From Spirochaetota bacterium (GTDB lineage: Bacteria; Spirochaetota; Spirochaetia; Treponematales; UBA12059): DNA of 64,000 nucleotides. The notes under the pieces were generated by a model. The model made no database searches. It was given only the letters and a program-made list of their open reading frames with translations, and had not been told where the DNA came from. Location: NCBI GenBank assembly GCA_022703505.1, contig JAKLDN010000001.1:155389-219388 (forward strand), in the 5' to 3' direction. This document shows, in pieces, positions 34,482-43,118 of this stretch (position 1 is its first letter; each line of letters opens with the position of its first letter). The translations under genes were made by a program, and so were the position numbers.

Positions 34482-35681
34482 TCAGCCCAGGAAGGCGTCC
34501 AGGACCAGATCCGCCGCGCCCCGCTGGACCAGTCCGGGATCGTAGACGGTCCCGACGAAGGCCGCCGGGGGATCGTCGAACCCCGAGGGGGACTCCGCCA
34601 GGCTTTCCGGGACGAGCCGGGCCAGGGCTTCGGACACGGGGGCGGAGGCGGTCACGAAGAGGAAGGCCCGGGGATTGAGGAGCCTGCGTACGCTCCGCAC
34701 CGCCGAGGCCAGGTAGTCCGCGGCCTGCCTGAGTACTTTCCTCGCCTTCGGATCCCCCGCCTCCAGGGCGGGACCCAGGCCCTCGAAGAGGTAGCGCCCC
34801 GCCGCCAGGTCCTCCTTGGCCAAGTCCGCCAGGTAGGGTTCCAGACAGCCCCGGGCCCCGCAGACGCAGGGCTTGCCCCGGTAATCGATGGGCACGTGCC
34901 CGGACTCCAGGGTCGTCCCGTCCGAGGTCAGGTGGATGCGGCCGTGGTCGATGAAGGCCCCGTTCACCCCGGAGCGCAGGAGGAACATGAACAGGGAGTC
35001 CGTCTTCCCGACGTTCCCGTACCGGTACTCCGACAGGGCGATGACCGCGCAGTTGTTGTGCAGGTGGACGGGGATGCCGAGCTTGCGTTCCAGGATCTCC
35101 GCCATGGGGTAGTCCCGCATGCCGGGTATCCGCGAGTAGAAGGTGATCCGCCGGCTGCGGACGTCCACCTGCCCCGGGGCCCCCAGCCCCAGGCCCAGGA
35201 TGCGCTCGCCGCCCAGGCCCCGGGCGGACATCGCGGCTCGGACGCCCCCGGCTATGACCTCGGTCACGGAATCCGCGTCCACCCCGCCGCCCAGGGCAAG
35301 GACGCTGGAGGACAGGTGGTTTCCCCGGAAGTCGAAGAGCCCCAGGGAGACGCGGTCCACCCAGAACTCGACCCCCAGGGTATAGAGGGCGTCCGCCCGG
35401 GCCGCGAAGGACACGGGGGGACGGCCCTTGCGCTCCTTCCCCTCCTCCTCCGTTGCCGCCGGGGGCAAGGACTCGATGTAGCCCGACTCCTCCAGGCTGG
35501 AAAAGATACGCAGCATGGTCGGGGCGCGCAGGCCCGTGGCGGTCACGGCCTCGGACTGGGAGAGTCCCCGGTCCCCGGAGGCCCGGATCAGCCGTAGCAC
35601 CAGGTTCTCGTTCCGCCTGCGGACGTCCGAGGAGCGGAGCGGGTCCCCGGAGCCCGGTGCGTCCCGCCGGAAATGGTTCAC
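34482..35681 (-). CDS. ROK-family transcriptional regulator 2
   Basis: 399 aa from a GTG that overlaps the sulfoquinovosidase stop (GTGA). Winged HTH at about 17-65 (LSQSEAVTATGLRAPTMLRI), ROK domain with LGLGLGAPGQVD, HNNCAVIALSEY and the zinc motif CVCGARGCLE. It converges with ROK 1, 6 nt apart. Co-transcribed with the glycosidase, so likely regulates the GH31/importer divergon. Only 25-30 % similar by eye to ROK 1 outside motifs, so not a recent duplicate. Confidence 0.85.
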   Translation of the reverse strand: MNHFRRDAPGSGDPLRSSDVRRRNENLVLRLIRASGDRGLSQSEAVTATGLRAPTMLRIFSSLEESGYIESLPPAATEEEGKERKGRPPVSFAARADALYTLGVEFWVDRVSLGLFDFRGNHLSSSVLALGGGVDADSVTEVIAGGVRAAMSARGLGGERILGLGLGAPGQVDVRSRRITFYSRIPGMRDYPMAEILERKLGIPVHLHNNCAVIALSEYRYGNVGKTDSLFMFLLRSGVNGAFIDHGRIHLTSDGTTLESGHVPIDYRGKPCVCGARGCLEPYLADLAKEDLAAGRYLFEGLGPALEAGDPKARKVLRQAADYLASAVRSVRRLLNPRAFLFVTASAPVSEALARLVPESLAESPSGFDDPPAAFVGTVYDPGLVQRGAADLVLDAFLG

Positions 35682-37741
35682 CGGCCGGCCCCCGACGCGG
35701 CGTCCGCGGCCTTCCGGAACACGTCCTTCCAGGCCGAGGAAGCCTTGAAGAAGGCGGGGGGCCTCCCGATCGGGGCCTCGACCTCCAGGGTCGTGCCCGA
35801 GGGGGACGGCGAGCGGACGACTCGATCGGACCAGAAATCCGCCCATTCCCCGGGCGGCAGGTGGAGGCGCCGCTTGCGGGCTCCCTCCTCCAGGACCGGG
35901 GCCGCCAGGAGGTCCGGGCCCAGGAGGAACTGGTCCTGGATGCCCCAGGCCTCGGGGTCCTCCTCGAAGTGGAGGAAGAGCGGCCGCTGGACGGGATGTC
36001 CCCGCAGGGCGTTCTGGCGGACGCAGTCCTTGAGATAGGACTTGAGGGCTACGTGCAGGCGGGTCATGGAGGCCAGGTGCCGGAGGGTCTCCTCGTCGGA
36101 GTCGAACTGCCAGTTGTCCCCCGGCCGGTTGCCCTCGTGGCTCCGCATGAAGGGGGTGAAGGCGGCCAGCTCCGCCCATCGCTGGAACAGCTCCTTGGTC
36201 CGCTTGAGGATGAACAGGGTCGTGTAGCCGCCGATGTCGGAATGGTGCAGGCCGTGGCCGCTCATGGCCAGGGACAGGGCCGCGGGGATCACCGAGGGGA
36301 GCCCGTCGTCCCTGGACCAGTCCACGTTCTGGTCACCCGCCCACATCATCGGGCACCACCTCTGGCTCCCCGTCCAGCCCGCCCGCATGAAGTAGACGAT
36401 CTCTCCCGACGCGCCCGCCTCGTCCACGGCCTCCCGGTTGGCCCGGGCCCAGAGGGCGGGCCACTCGTTGTGGGCCAGCTCCGCGGGGGTCCCGTCCGCC
36501 AGGACGGCGTCCGTGGGCAGGTACTCCCCGAAGTCCGCCATCCAGCCGGCAAGGCCGAACTCGACCAGGTTCTTCCGGATGACCCCCTTGTACCAGGCGA
36601 AGGCCTCGGGCTTGGTGAAGTCCACGATCCCCGCGTCGAACTCCCCGAAGTCCACGAGGTAGACCGAGCCGTCCGCCCTGCGGGCCAGGAGGTCCTTCGC
36701 GGCGGCCTCCCGGAAGAGGGACTTGCCCGCGGCGACGTAGGGGTTGATGTAGCCCAGGAAGCGGACGCCTTCGGCCCGAAGGCTCCGGATCGCCTCGTCC
36801 AGGCCGGGGTACCGCTCGGGATCCCAGACCCAGTTCCAGCGGAGCCGCTGGCCGAAGCTGGTCATGTTGATCCCTTCCCAGTCCTGGGCCCAGATCCCCG
36901 ACACGGGGACCCCCGCGGCCCGGGCCCGGGCCAGCTTGGCCAGGCAGGTCTCGGTCCCGCCCTGGATGCCCAGGACCACCCCGTCGTGGGCCCAGTCCGG
37001 GAGCTCCGGCTGGCGTCCCAGGAGGTCCGTCAGGTCCGAGACCAGGTCGAGCATGGAATCCGCGGCCCCCACGGTCAGGCTCGCGGGCGGGCCCCAGACG
37101 TAGTACTCGTGGCGGTCCGGGAAGCGGAAATCGAAGGACGCCCAGGCGGTCGCGTCGAAATGGTAGAAGATCCGCCGGCTGGAGCAGAAGGTGGGCTGGG
37201 GATAGAAGGTCCACCAGTAATCGCCCCCGGCCTTGTCGTGGAGGTCCGCCAGGCGGGTCACCTCGGTCAGCTTGTTGCGGCCGACGCCCTGCTCGCTGGT
37301 CCACAGGGGGAAGACCCGCCCCCGGAGGTCGAAATGGGAGAATTGCTCCCCCGCCCCGTAGACGTGCTCCGCCGGCTCGGCGGGAAGCCGCACCCGGTAC
37401 CGGTTGGGCGGCGCCGATCCGCCCTCCCCGGGTTCGGCCCGGAACGAGACGACCAGGCGGCCCCGGACCTCGGAGAAGTCCGCCCGCACGGGGTAGAGCC
37501 CCCGGCGGGAGAAGCTGACCTCGGCCCCCCCGTCCGGCCGGGGGGCCAACTCGAAGTCCTCCAGGGCAACGAGCTCGGCGAGGCTCTCGGTCACCTCGAA
37601 GTTGCCGTGGTGCATGTCGTAGCGGCCTTCCCCCCGGCCCGCGGACAGGAAGGGCCGGCCGGGTCCGTGCTCGATCGCCAGGCGGCCCCCCAGCCGAACC
37701 TCGAAGCCGTTTCCGGTCCTGATGATCTCCAGTCTGGACAT
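35678..37741 (-). CDS. yihQ: Sulfoquinovosidase, GH31 (YihQ type)
   Basis: 687 aa, full length for the family. Catalytic nucleophile Asp403 (GWMADFGEYL) and acid/base Asp470 (MMWAGDQNVDW). The sulfonate-recognition set of E. coli YihQ (Gln288, Arg301, Trp304, Tyr508) appears here at a constant offset of two: Gln286, Arg299, Trp302 and Tyr506. GH31 alpha-glucosidases lack this set. It releases SQ from sulfoquinovosyl glycerol and related glycosides. ATG 37741 has AGGAAGG at good spacing; the reading frame upstream is unsupported. No signal peptide, so the importer must bring in intact glycosides. Confidence 0.93.
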   Translation of the reverse strand: MSRLEIIRTGNGFEVRLGGRLAIEHGPGRPFLSAGRGEGRYDMHHGNFEVTESLAELVALEDFELAPRPDGGAEVSFSRRGLYPVRADFSEVRGRLVVSFRAEPGEGGSAPPNRYRVRLPAEPAEHVYGAGEQFSHFDLRGRVFPLWTSEQGVGRNKLTEVTRLADLHDKAGGDYWWTFYPQPTFCSSRRIFYHFDATAWASFDFRFPDRHEYYVWGPPASLTVGAADSMLDLVSDLTDLLGRQPELPDWAHDGVVLGIQGGTETCLAKLARARAAGVPVSGIWAQDWEGINMTSFGQRLRWNWVWDPERYPGLDEAIRSLRAEGVRFLGYINPYVAAGKSLFREAAAKDLLARRADGSVYLVDFGEFDAGIVDFTKPEAFAWYKGVIRKNLVEFGLAGWMADFGEYLPTDAVLADGTPAELAHNEWPALWARANREAVDEAGASGEIVYFMRAGWTGSQRWCPMMWAGDQNVDWSRDDGLPSVIPAALSLAMSGHGLHHSDIGGYTTLFILKRTKELFQRWAELAAFTPFMRSHEGNRPGDNWQFDSDEETLRHLASMTRLHVALKSYLKDCVRQNALRGHPVQRPLFLHFEEDPEAWGIQDQFLLGPDLLAAPVLEEGARKRRLHLPPGEWADFWSDRVVRSPSPSGTTLEVEAPIGRPPAFFKASSAWKDVFRKAADAASGAGR

Positions 37742-37787
37742 ATAGCCTTCCTCGCGGACATATTTCTTTTCAAGTGTAAGTAAATCG

Positions 37788-37816
37788 ATCCTAGGGGGAG
37801 AATCCGGACCTGTCAA
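37788..37816 (-). promoter_or_regulatory. Promoter of the sulfoquinovosidase-ROK2 operon
   Basis: Consensus -35 TTGACA (37816-37811), 17-bp spacer, -10 TAGGAT (37793-37788), about 46 nt upstream of the ATG. Just downstream is the motif TTTACTTACACTT, resembling the TTACTT-containing site in the divergent importer promoter. Confidence 0.7.
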
Positions 37817-37913
37817 GGACAAAGTGGGGTTTCCGGTCCCACGGCAAGGCCGGCCGGGCCCGAGTGCCGGGCCCGCCGAGGGAGGTCGCGGCCTCGGATT
37901 TCACCGTTTTTTG

Positions 37914-37955
37914 TTGATAGGATTCCAATACCGGGTATTATTTACATGAAGTAAC
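37914..37955 (+). promoter_or_regulatory. Promoter and operators of the ABC importer operon
   Basis: TTGATA (37914-37919), 16-bp spacer, TATTAT (37936-37941). A 13-bp dyad AATACCGGGTATT (37927-37939) covers the spacer and -10. A weaker 15-bp dyad-like site reading GTTACTTCATGTAAA on the minus strand (37955-37941) overlaps the expected +1, the same position as the operon operator at 33102. A further 14-bp palindrome CGGGATCGATCCCG is at 37974-37987 in the leader. Confidence 0.6.
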
Positions 37956-38052
37956 TAATATGCCGTCCCCAATCGGGATCGATCCCGGGCGGCGGCAGAC
38001 GGAATGCGGTAGGCTTCCGGAACCCATGTCCAGCGAAAAAAGGAAGTGCGAG

Positions 38053-39342
38053 ATGAACCTGAAGAAAAGCGTCTTGCTCGGTGCCCTCCTGGCGGCCGCC
38101 GCGTTCGCGTCCGCCCAGCAGAAGGTCATCAACGTCCTGCTCTGGGACGATCCCTATCCGAAGGCCCTGGTGGCCATGCTGCCGGAGTTCGAGAAGGCCA
38201 CGAACATCAAGGTCAACATCGAGATGCTCCAGCCCCCCCAGGTCCTGACCAAGACCGCCGTGGCCGTGACCGCCACCAGCACCGATTACGACGTGGTCGG
38301 CATCGACGAGGGCAACGTCCCGGTCTTCGCCTCCCTGCTCCAGCCCTTCGCCCAGTGGCCCGCGGGCAAGGTGTATCCCAAGACGGATCCGAAGTCCGTG
38401 ACCCCCAAGATGCTGAGCATCGGCACCTGGAACAGCGTCCAGCTGGGCATCCCGATCAACGGGAACCTCTATGTCTGGATGACCCGGAAGGACCTGATCG
38501 AGAACCCGACCTACAAGACCCAGTTCAAGGCCAAGTACGGGTACGACCTCGGCATCCCCAAGACCTTCAAGGAACTCCTTGAAATGGGGACCTTCTTCCA
38601 CGAGAACGGGATCGCCGCCGGCTTCGGCCCCTTCAACGGCGGACCCGCCGGCGTCCTCTCGGAAGCCGTGTTCATGTGGGAATCCCACGGCACCAAGTTC
38701 ATCGACTACACCGGCGGGACCTTCAAGGTCGTCCTGGACGAGGCCAAGGCCATCGAGGGCATGGAGTTCTACAAGAAGCTGATGGCCATCTCCCCCAAGG
38801 GTGCCGAGACCATGGCCCACGTGGAGCGCCAGGCCGCCTTCGCCGCGGACCCCAAGGGCGTCTTCTCCATGTTCATCTGGCCGGCCCAGATCGCCGCCTA
38901 CGAGGACCCGAACAAGTCCCTGGTGGCCGGCAAGATCGCCTACTCCGCCCCGCCCGCGGGACCCCGCGGACAGGCCGCCGTCACCGGCGCCTGGGCCATC
39001 TGCATCCCCAAGGCCTCCAAGAACCAGGACGCCGCGGCGGAGTTCGTCTACTGGTGGTCCAGCAAGGCCGTGGCGGACAAGCTGGTCCAGGCCAACACGA
39101 TCCCCGCCCGCACCGAGTCCCTGACCAACCCGGCCTTCGTCTCCAGCAAGCCTTGGCTGCCGGCCCTCGCCGCGTCCATGAACGTGGCCGCCTCCCGGCC
39201 GAGGTTCAAGGAGATCGGACAGGTCCAGGACGTGGTGAAGAAGTACTGGATCATGGGAATCACCGGCCAGATGCCCACCAAGGACGCCGTCCAGGCCATC
39301 GTTCGGGAAACCAATGACATTCTCAAGAAGGCGGGCTACTAG
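38053..39342 (+). CDS. ABC importer solute-binding protein (MalE-like; candidate SQ/SQ-glycoside binder)
   Basis: 429 aa, ATG after AAGGAAG. Signal peptide 1-21 (KKSVLLGALLAAAAFASA, cut before QQKVINV). Carbohydrate-uptake-transporter-1 binding fold: LWDDPYPKALVAMLPEFEKATNIKV, DYDVVGIDEGNVPVFASLL, AWAICIPKASKN. Divergent from the sulfoquinovosidase gene and under a promoter with similar operator motifs. Ligand is inferred from context: sulfoquinovosyl glycerol or SQ. Confidence 0.85.
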   Translation: MNLKKSVLLGALLAAAAFASAQQKVINVLLWDDPYPKALVAMLPEFEKATNIKVNIEMLQPPQVLTKTAVAVTATSTDYDVVGIDEGNVPVFASLLQPFAQWPAGKVYPKTDPKSVTPKMLSIGTWNSVQLGIPINGNLYVWMTRKDLIENPTYKTQFKAKYGYDLGIPKTFKELLEMGTFFHENGIAAGFGPFNGGPAGVLSEAVFMWESHGTKFIDYTGGTFKVVLDEAKAIEGMEFYKKLMAISPKGAETMAHVERQAAFAADPKGVFSMFIWPAQIAAYEDPNKSLVAGKIAYSAPPAGPRGQAAVTGAWAICIPKASKNQDAAAEFVYWWSSKAVADKLVQANTIPARTESLTNPAFVSSKPWLPALAASMNVAASRPRFKEIGQVQDVVKKYWIMGITGQMPTKDAVQAIVRETNDILKKAGY

Positions 39343-40264
39343 CCCTTCCGGGAACGCCGCTTCTGGAAACGGGACGGGGAGCTACGGCTCCCCCGTCCCG
39401 TTTTTGATACCGGCCTTCCTCATCGTGTTCGCGGTCCTCATCTTTCCCATCGTCTTCTCCTTCGTGGTCTCCCTCTTCGACTGGCCCCTGTCCGCGGGCG
39501 GGGGAACCCGGCGCTTCGTCGGGGCGGGAAACTACGTGGAACTGGTGAGGGACAAGGAGTTCTGGAACAGCCTCCGGCTCCAGCTGGGCTTCATCTTCAT
39601 CGCCATTCCGATCGAGATAGCCCTGGGCCTGGGGGCGGCCCTCCTTTTGAACCGGGAATTCCGGGGAGGCCGCGTGGTCCGCGCCCTCATCCTCCTGCCG
39701 GTCTTCTTCCTGCCCATCGTGTCGGGCATGACCTGGCGCTTCATGCTCCAGCCTCGGTACGGCGCCCTGAACAATTTCCTCCTGTCCCTGGGAGCCCCGG
39801 AGATCACCTGGCTGGGCCATCCGACCTACGCCTACGCGGCGGTGATCGTGCAGGACGTCTGGCGCATGTGGCCCTTCGTCTTCATGCTCCTGTACGCGGG
39901 CCTGGTGGGCATCCCCGCGGACATCCTGGAGGCCGCGGAGATCGACGGAGCCACCTCGACCAAACGGCTGACCAAGATCATCCTGCCCCTGCTCTACCCC
40001 ACCATCCTGACGGCCCTGCTCCTGCGCATCATCGACGCCCTCCGAATTTTCAGCGAGGTCTACGTGATGACCGAGGGAGGACCGGGCATGGCCACGACCC
40101 TGTTCAGCCTGTACACCCACCGCCAGGCCTTCGGGTACATGAAGGTCGGAATGTCCAGCGCCATGGCCATCTTCCTTCTGGTGATCTCCATCCTCTTCGC
40201 GGTCACCCTGGTCCGGAAGAACATGAGCCTAGAAAAGCTCGAGGAGCAGGGGGAGAACCGATGA
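39314..40264 (+). CDS. ABC importer permease (MalF/UgpA-like)
   Basis: 316 aa, six membrane helices beginning PVPFLIPAFLIVFAVLIFPIVFSF; coupling motif EAAEIDGATSTKRLTKIILP. The chosen ATG at 39314 overlaps the binding-protein gene by 29 nt. A terminator-like hairpin at 39367-39405 lies within the first 30 codons, so a start just downstream of it cannot be excluded, although no ribosome site is visible there. Partner of the next permease; no ATPase gene is present in the cluster. Confidence 0.85.
   Translation: MTFSRRRATSPSGNAASGNGTGSYGSPVPFLIPAFLIVFAVLIFPIVFSFVVSLFDWPLSAGGGTRRFVGAGNYVELVRDKEFWNSLRLQLGFIFIAIPIEIALGLGAALLLNREFRGGRVVRALILLPVFFLPIVSGMTWRFMLQPRYGALNNFLLSLGAPEITWLGHPTYAYAAVIVQDVWRMWPFVFMLLYAGLVGIPADILEAAEIDGATSTKRLTKIILPLLYPTILTALLLRIIDALRIFSEVYVMTEGGPGMATTLFSLYTHRQAFGYMKVGMSSAMAIFLLVISILFAVTLVRKNMSLEKLEEQGENR
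39367..39405 (+). terminator. Terminator-like hairpin inside the permease 5' coding region
   Basis: ACGGGACGGGGAGC (39369-39382) pairs with GGCTCCCCCGTCCCGT (39386-39401) with one bulged base, followed by TTTTT to 39405. It sits 25 nt after the binding-protein stop. It parallels the attenuator at 18401-18436 and would keep binding-protein transcripts in excess. Confidence 0.75.
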
Positions 40265-41094
40265 GGCTGGCGACGCGCAAGAAAATCATCACCGCCGCGG
40301 TGGCCGTCTTCGCCCTGGCGGTCCTGGCGGTGGAACTCTACCCCATCGCGATCACCCTGCTGAACGGCTTCCGCCGGGACATCGTGATCCTCTCGGGCCA
40401 AAAGCTCTCGCTCAAGCAGTTCACCGGAGCCAGCTACGCCCTGGTCTTCCAGAACGGCCAGCTGATGAGGGCCATGCGGAACTCCGTGATCGTGGGCCTT
40501 CTGTCCACCGCCCTCTCCGTGGGGGTGGGGGCCATGGCGGCCTACGGGCTCACCCGGTTCAAGTTCCGGGGCAAGAACGCCCTGGCCTACAGTTTCCTGG
40601 TCTTCCGCATGCTACCCCAGATGTCCCTGGTGGTGTCCCTGTACCTGATGTTCCGCACCGTGGGCATCCGGGACACCATCTTCGGCATCACCCTGGCCCA
40701 CTCGAGTTTCAACGTCCCCTACGTGATCTGGATGCTCATCCCCTTCTTCACGGTGGTGGACAAGAGCTACGAGGAGGCCGCCATGGTGGACGGGTGCAGC
40801 CGCTGGGGGATGTTCCGGCTGATCTTCCTGCCCCTGGCCGCCCCGGGACTCGTGGTGGCCGCGGTCTTCGCGTTCATCAACAGCTGGAACGAGTTCCTCT
40901 ACGCCCTGATCCTGACGGGGGTGAACGCCCGGACGGCTCCGGTGGCCATCAGCAGCCTGATCGGAGGGGACACCCTGACCTGGGGCCAGATGTGCGCGGC
41001 CAGCACGATCATGCTCATCCCGGTCTTCGTGTTCACCCTCGGGATGCAGAAGTTCCTGATCCGCGGCGTGGCCGCGGGAGGCGTCAAGGGTTAG
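40261..41094 (+). CDS. ABC importer permease (MalG-like)
   Basis: 277 aa, ATGA overlap with the preceding permease. Six helices; coupling segment YEEAAMVDGCSRWGMFRLIFLPL and C-terminal FLIRGVAAGGVKG typical of MalG-type subunits. Completes the membrane channel of the importer. A shared ATPase encoded elsewhere (MsiK/UgpC type) must energise it. Confidence 0.88.
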   Translation: MRLATRKKIITAAVAVFALAVLAVELYPIAITLLNGFRRDIVILSGQKLSLKQFTGASYALVFQNGQLMRAMRNSVIVGLLSTALSVGVGAMAAYGLTRFKFRGKNALAYSFLVFRMLPQMSLVVSLYLMFRTVGIRDTIFGITLAHSSFNVPYVIWMLIPFFTVVDKSYEEAAMVDGCSRWGMFRLIFLPLAAPGLVVAAVFAFINSWNEFLYALILTGVNARTAPVAISSLIGGDTLTWGQMCAASTIMLIPVFVFTLGMQKFLIRGVAAGGVKG

Positions 41095-41127
41095 CCTGGT
41101 CCCGGGAGCTCTCTGCGCCGAGACAAA

Positions 41128-41160
41128 AACGGCCCGCCTTCGAAAGAACGGCGGGCCGTT
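41128..41160. terminator. Bidirectional terminator between importer and epimerase genes
   Basis: Perfect 11-bp stem AACGGCCCGCC (41128-41138) and GGCGGGCCGTT (41150-41160). Upstream A-tract (41125-41129) gives a T-run on the minus strand, just after the epimerase stop; the plus side has a weaker TTCCTTT. Confidence 0.82.
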
Positions 41161-41173
41161 CCTTTGAGGCTCC

Positions 41174-42202
41174 TCAGTACCCGAAGGTGAAGACCGTCCG
41201 CTCCCGGTAGGGCCGAACCGGGCCGAAGACGCAGTCCGGGAAGGTAGTTTGGTTCGGGGCGTCCGGGAAGCCCTGGGTTTCCAGGCAGAAACCCGCGTGC
41301 TTCCCGTACAGGGCCCCCCGCTTGCCCGGGATCCCGTCCAGGAAGTTGCCCGTGTAGAACTGGACCCCCGGCTGGGTGGTCGAGACCTCCAGGGTCCGGC
41401 CGCTCCCGGGGTCGCCCACCCGGGCGCAGGGCCGGAGGTTCCCGGGGACCCCGTCCACGACGAAGCAGTGGTCGTAACCCCCTCCCGCGGCCTCGAGGTC
41501 CCGGCCGATGGGCTTGGGGGTCCGGAAGTCGAAGGGACCGCCCGCTACGGGGGCGAGCTCGCCGGTCGGGATGAGGGTCCCGTCCACGGGGAGGTAGGCG
41601 GACGCGAAGAGGGCGGCCTCGTGGTCCAGGATCGTGCCCCGGCCCTCCCCGGCCAGGTTGAAGTAGGCGTGGTTCGTGAGGTTGACCGGGCAGGGGGCAT
41701 CCACCTCGGCCTCGTAGAGGGCGGAGACCTCGTTGTCCCCGGAAAGCCCGTAGGTCACCGCCGCCCGGAGGGTTCCCGGGTACCCCTCGTCCCCGTCGAG
41801 GCTCGTGTGGGAAAGACGCACGAAGACCCCCCCGTCCTCCCGGTAGGCCTCCGCCTTCCAGACGTGCTTGTCGAAGCCCCGCAGGCCCCCGTGCAGGGAG
41901 TTCGGCCCGTTGTTCCGGGCCAGGACGTAGTCCTTCCCGCCAAGGCCGAATCGTCCCCCGGCTATGCGGTTGGCGAACCGCCCCACCGTGGAGCCGAAAA
42001 AGGGATGCTTCCGGGTGTAGGGTCCCAGGGTGGAGAAGCCTAGGAGCACATCGTCCCGGCCGGATCTCCCCGGCACGACCAAGGACACCAGGGTCGCCCC
42101 GTACGGGGTGATCCCCAAGGAAAGGTCGGCGGACTTGAGGATGTAGAGGTCGACCTCCTCGCCGGTCGACAGGGTCCCGAAGCGCTTTCGCTCGAAGTCC
42201 AT
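41174..42202 (-). CDS. Aldose 1-epimerase, GalM type (candidate SQ mutarotase)
   Basis: 342 aa. Catalytic His in NLTNHAYFNLAGEG and Glu in CLETQGFPDAPNQ; FFGSTVGRFANRIAGG and PNSLHGGLRGFDKHVW are classical GalM motifs. Retaining glycosidase action releases one SQ anomer, so a mutarotase is useful for presenting the form needed by the isomerase; E. coli uses YihR, also an epimerase-family protein. It follows the permease at 42261 by 58 nt. A sequence GTTACTTGTTGG in that gap shares GTTACTT with the importer promoter. Confidence 0.87.
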   Translation of the reverse strand: MDFERKRFGTLSTGEEVDLYILKSADLSLGITPYGATLVSLVVPGRSGRDDVLLGFSTLGPYTRKHPFFGSTVGRFANRIAGGRFGLGGKDYVLARNNGPNSLHGGLRGFDKHVWKAEAYREDGGVFVRLSHTSLDGDEGYPGTLRAAVTYGLSGDNEVSALYEAEVDAPCPVNLTNHAYFNLAGEGRGTILDHEAALFASAYLPVDGTLIPTGELAPVAGGPFDFRTPKPIGRDLEAAGGGYDHCFVVDGVPGNLRPCARVGDPGSGRTLEVSTTQPGVQFYTGNFLDGIPGKRGALYGKHAGFCLETQGFPDAPNQTTFPDCVFGPVRPYRERTVFTFGY

Positions 42203-42260
42203 ATCCGCTCCTTCATGGGCTTGTCCAACAAGTAACCGACTAATTGGACACTCCGGGCCG

Positions 42261-43118
42261 TTAGCCCTTCACGGCGCCTGCGGTGAGGCCCGCGATGATC
42301 TTGTTGTGCAGGAAGACGTAGGCCAGGACCGAGGGCAGGATGGACAGGACGATGGCCGCGAACATCCCCGCGTAGTCCGTGATGAACTGGCTGGTGAAGA
42401 AACGGATCCCCAGCTGGATGGTCCGGGCGGAGATGCTGGAGGTCAGGAGCATGGCCATCAGGAACTCGTTCCAGGCGTAGATGAAGCAGAAGGTTCCAGC
42501 GGTCACCAGGCCCGACCGGGACAGGGGCAGGACCACCTTGGTGAAGCGCTGGACGAAGGAGCAGCCGTCGATGATGGCGGCCTCCTCCATCTCCTTCGGG
42601 ATCGCCCGCATGAAGGAGGTCACCAGGAAGATGGACACCGGCACGTTGATGGCCGCGTACACCAGCACCAGGGTCACGAGCTTGTCGTACAGGCCCAGGC
42701 GGGTCACCAGGGTGAAGTAGGGCACCATGAAGGCCAGGATGGGGACCAGGACCCCCGCCTCCAGGACCGTGCGCACCGTCTCCCGGCCCTTCCAGGACTC
42801 CCGGGCCAGTACGAAACCCGCCATGGAGGAGGCGACGAGGTTCAGGAAGACCGTCCCGACCGCCACGATCACCGAGTTGAGGAAGAGCCGGGGCAGGTCG
42901 GCCAGGGCCACGGCGTTGGCGTAGTTCTCGAAGTCCGGCCGGGCGGGCAGGGAGAAGGGGGAGCTCTGGATCTCCAGGTTCGTCTTGAAGGAGTTCAGGA
43001 CCAGCCAGGCCAGGGGCAGGACGGCCACGGCCAGGAAGAAGACGAGCACGATCCACTTGAGGAGGACCGCGAGGGCGGCACCGGCCCGAAGGCCTCCGGA
43101 TCCGGGGGTCCCGCTCAT
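42261..43118 (-). CDS. ABC sugar transporter permease (MalG-like), second set
   Basis: 285 aa, ATG overlapping the upstream permease stop (ATGA). Six helices; coupling segment MEEAAIIDGCSFVQRFTKVVLPL, end IIAGLTAGAVKG. Second MalF/MalG-type pair of the locus. It has neither a binding protein nor an ATPase beside it, so it must borrow both, perhaps the binding protein at 38053. Confidence 0.87.
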   Translation of the reverse strand: MSGTPGSGGLRAGAALAVLLKWIVLVFFLAVAVLPLAWLVLNSFKTNLEIQSSPFSLPARPDFENYANAVALADLPRLFLNSVIVAVGTVFLNLVASSMAGFVLARESWKGRETVRTVLEAGVLVPILAFMVPYFTLVTRLGLYDKLVTLVLVYAAINVPVSIFLVTSFMRAIPKEMEEAAIIDGCSFVQRFTKVVLPLSRSGLVTAGTFCFIYAWNEFLMAMLLTSSISARTIQLGIRFFTSQFITDYAGMFAAIVLSILPSVLAYVFLHNKIIAGLTAGAVKG

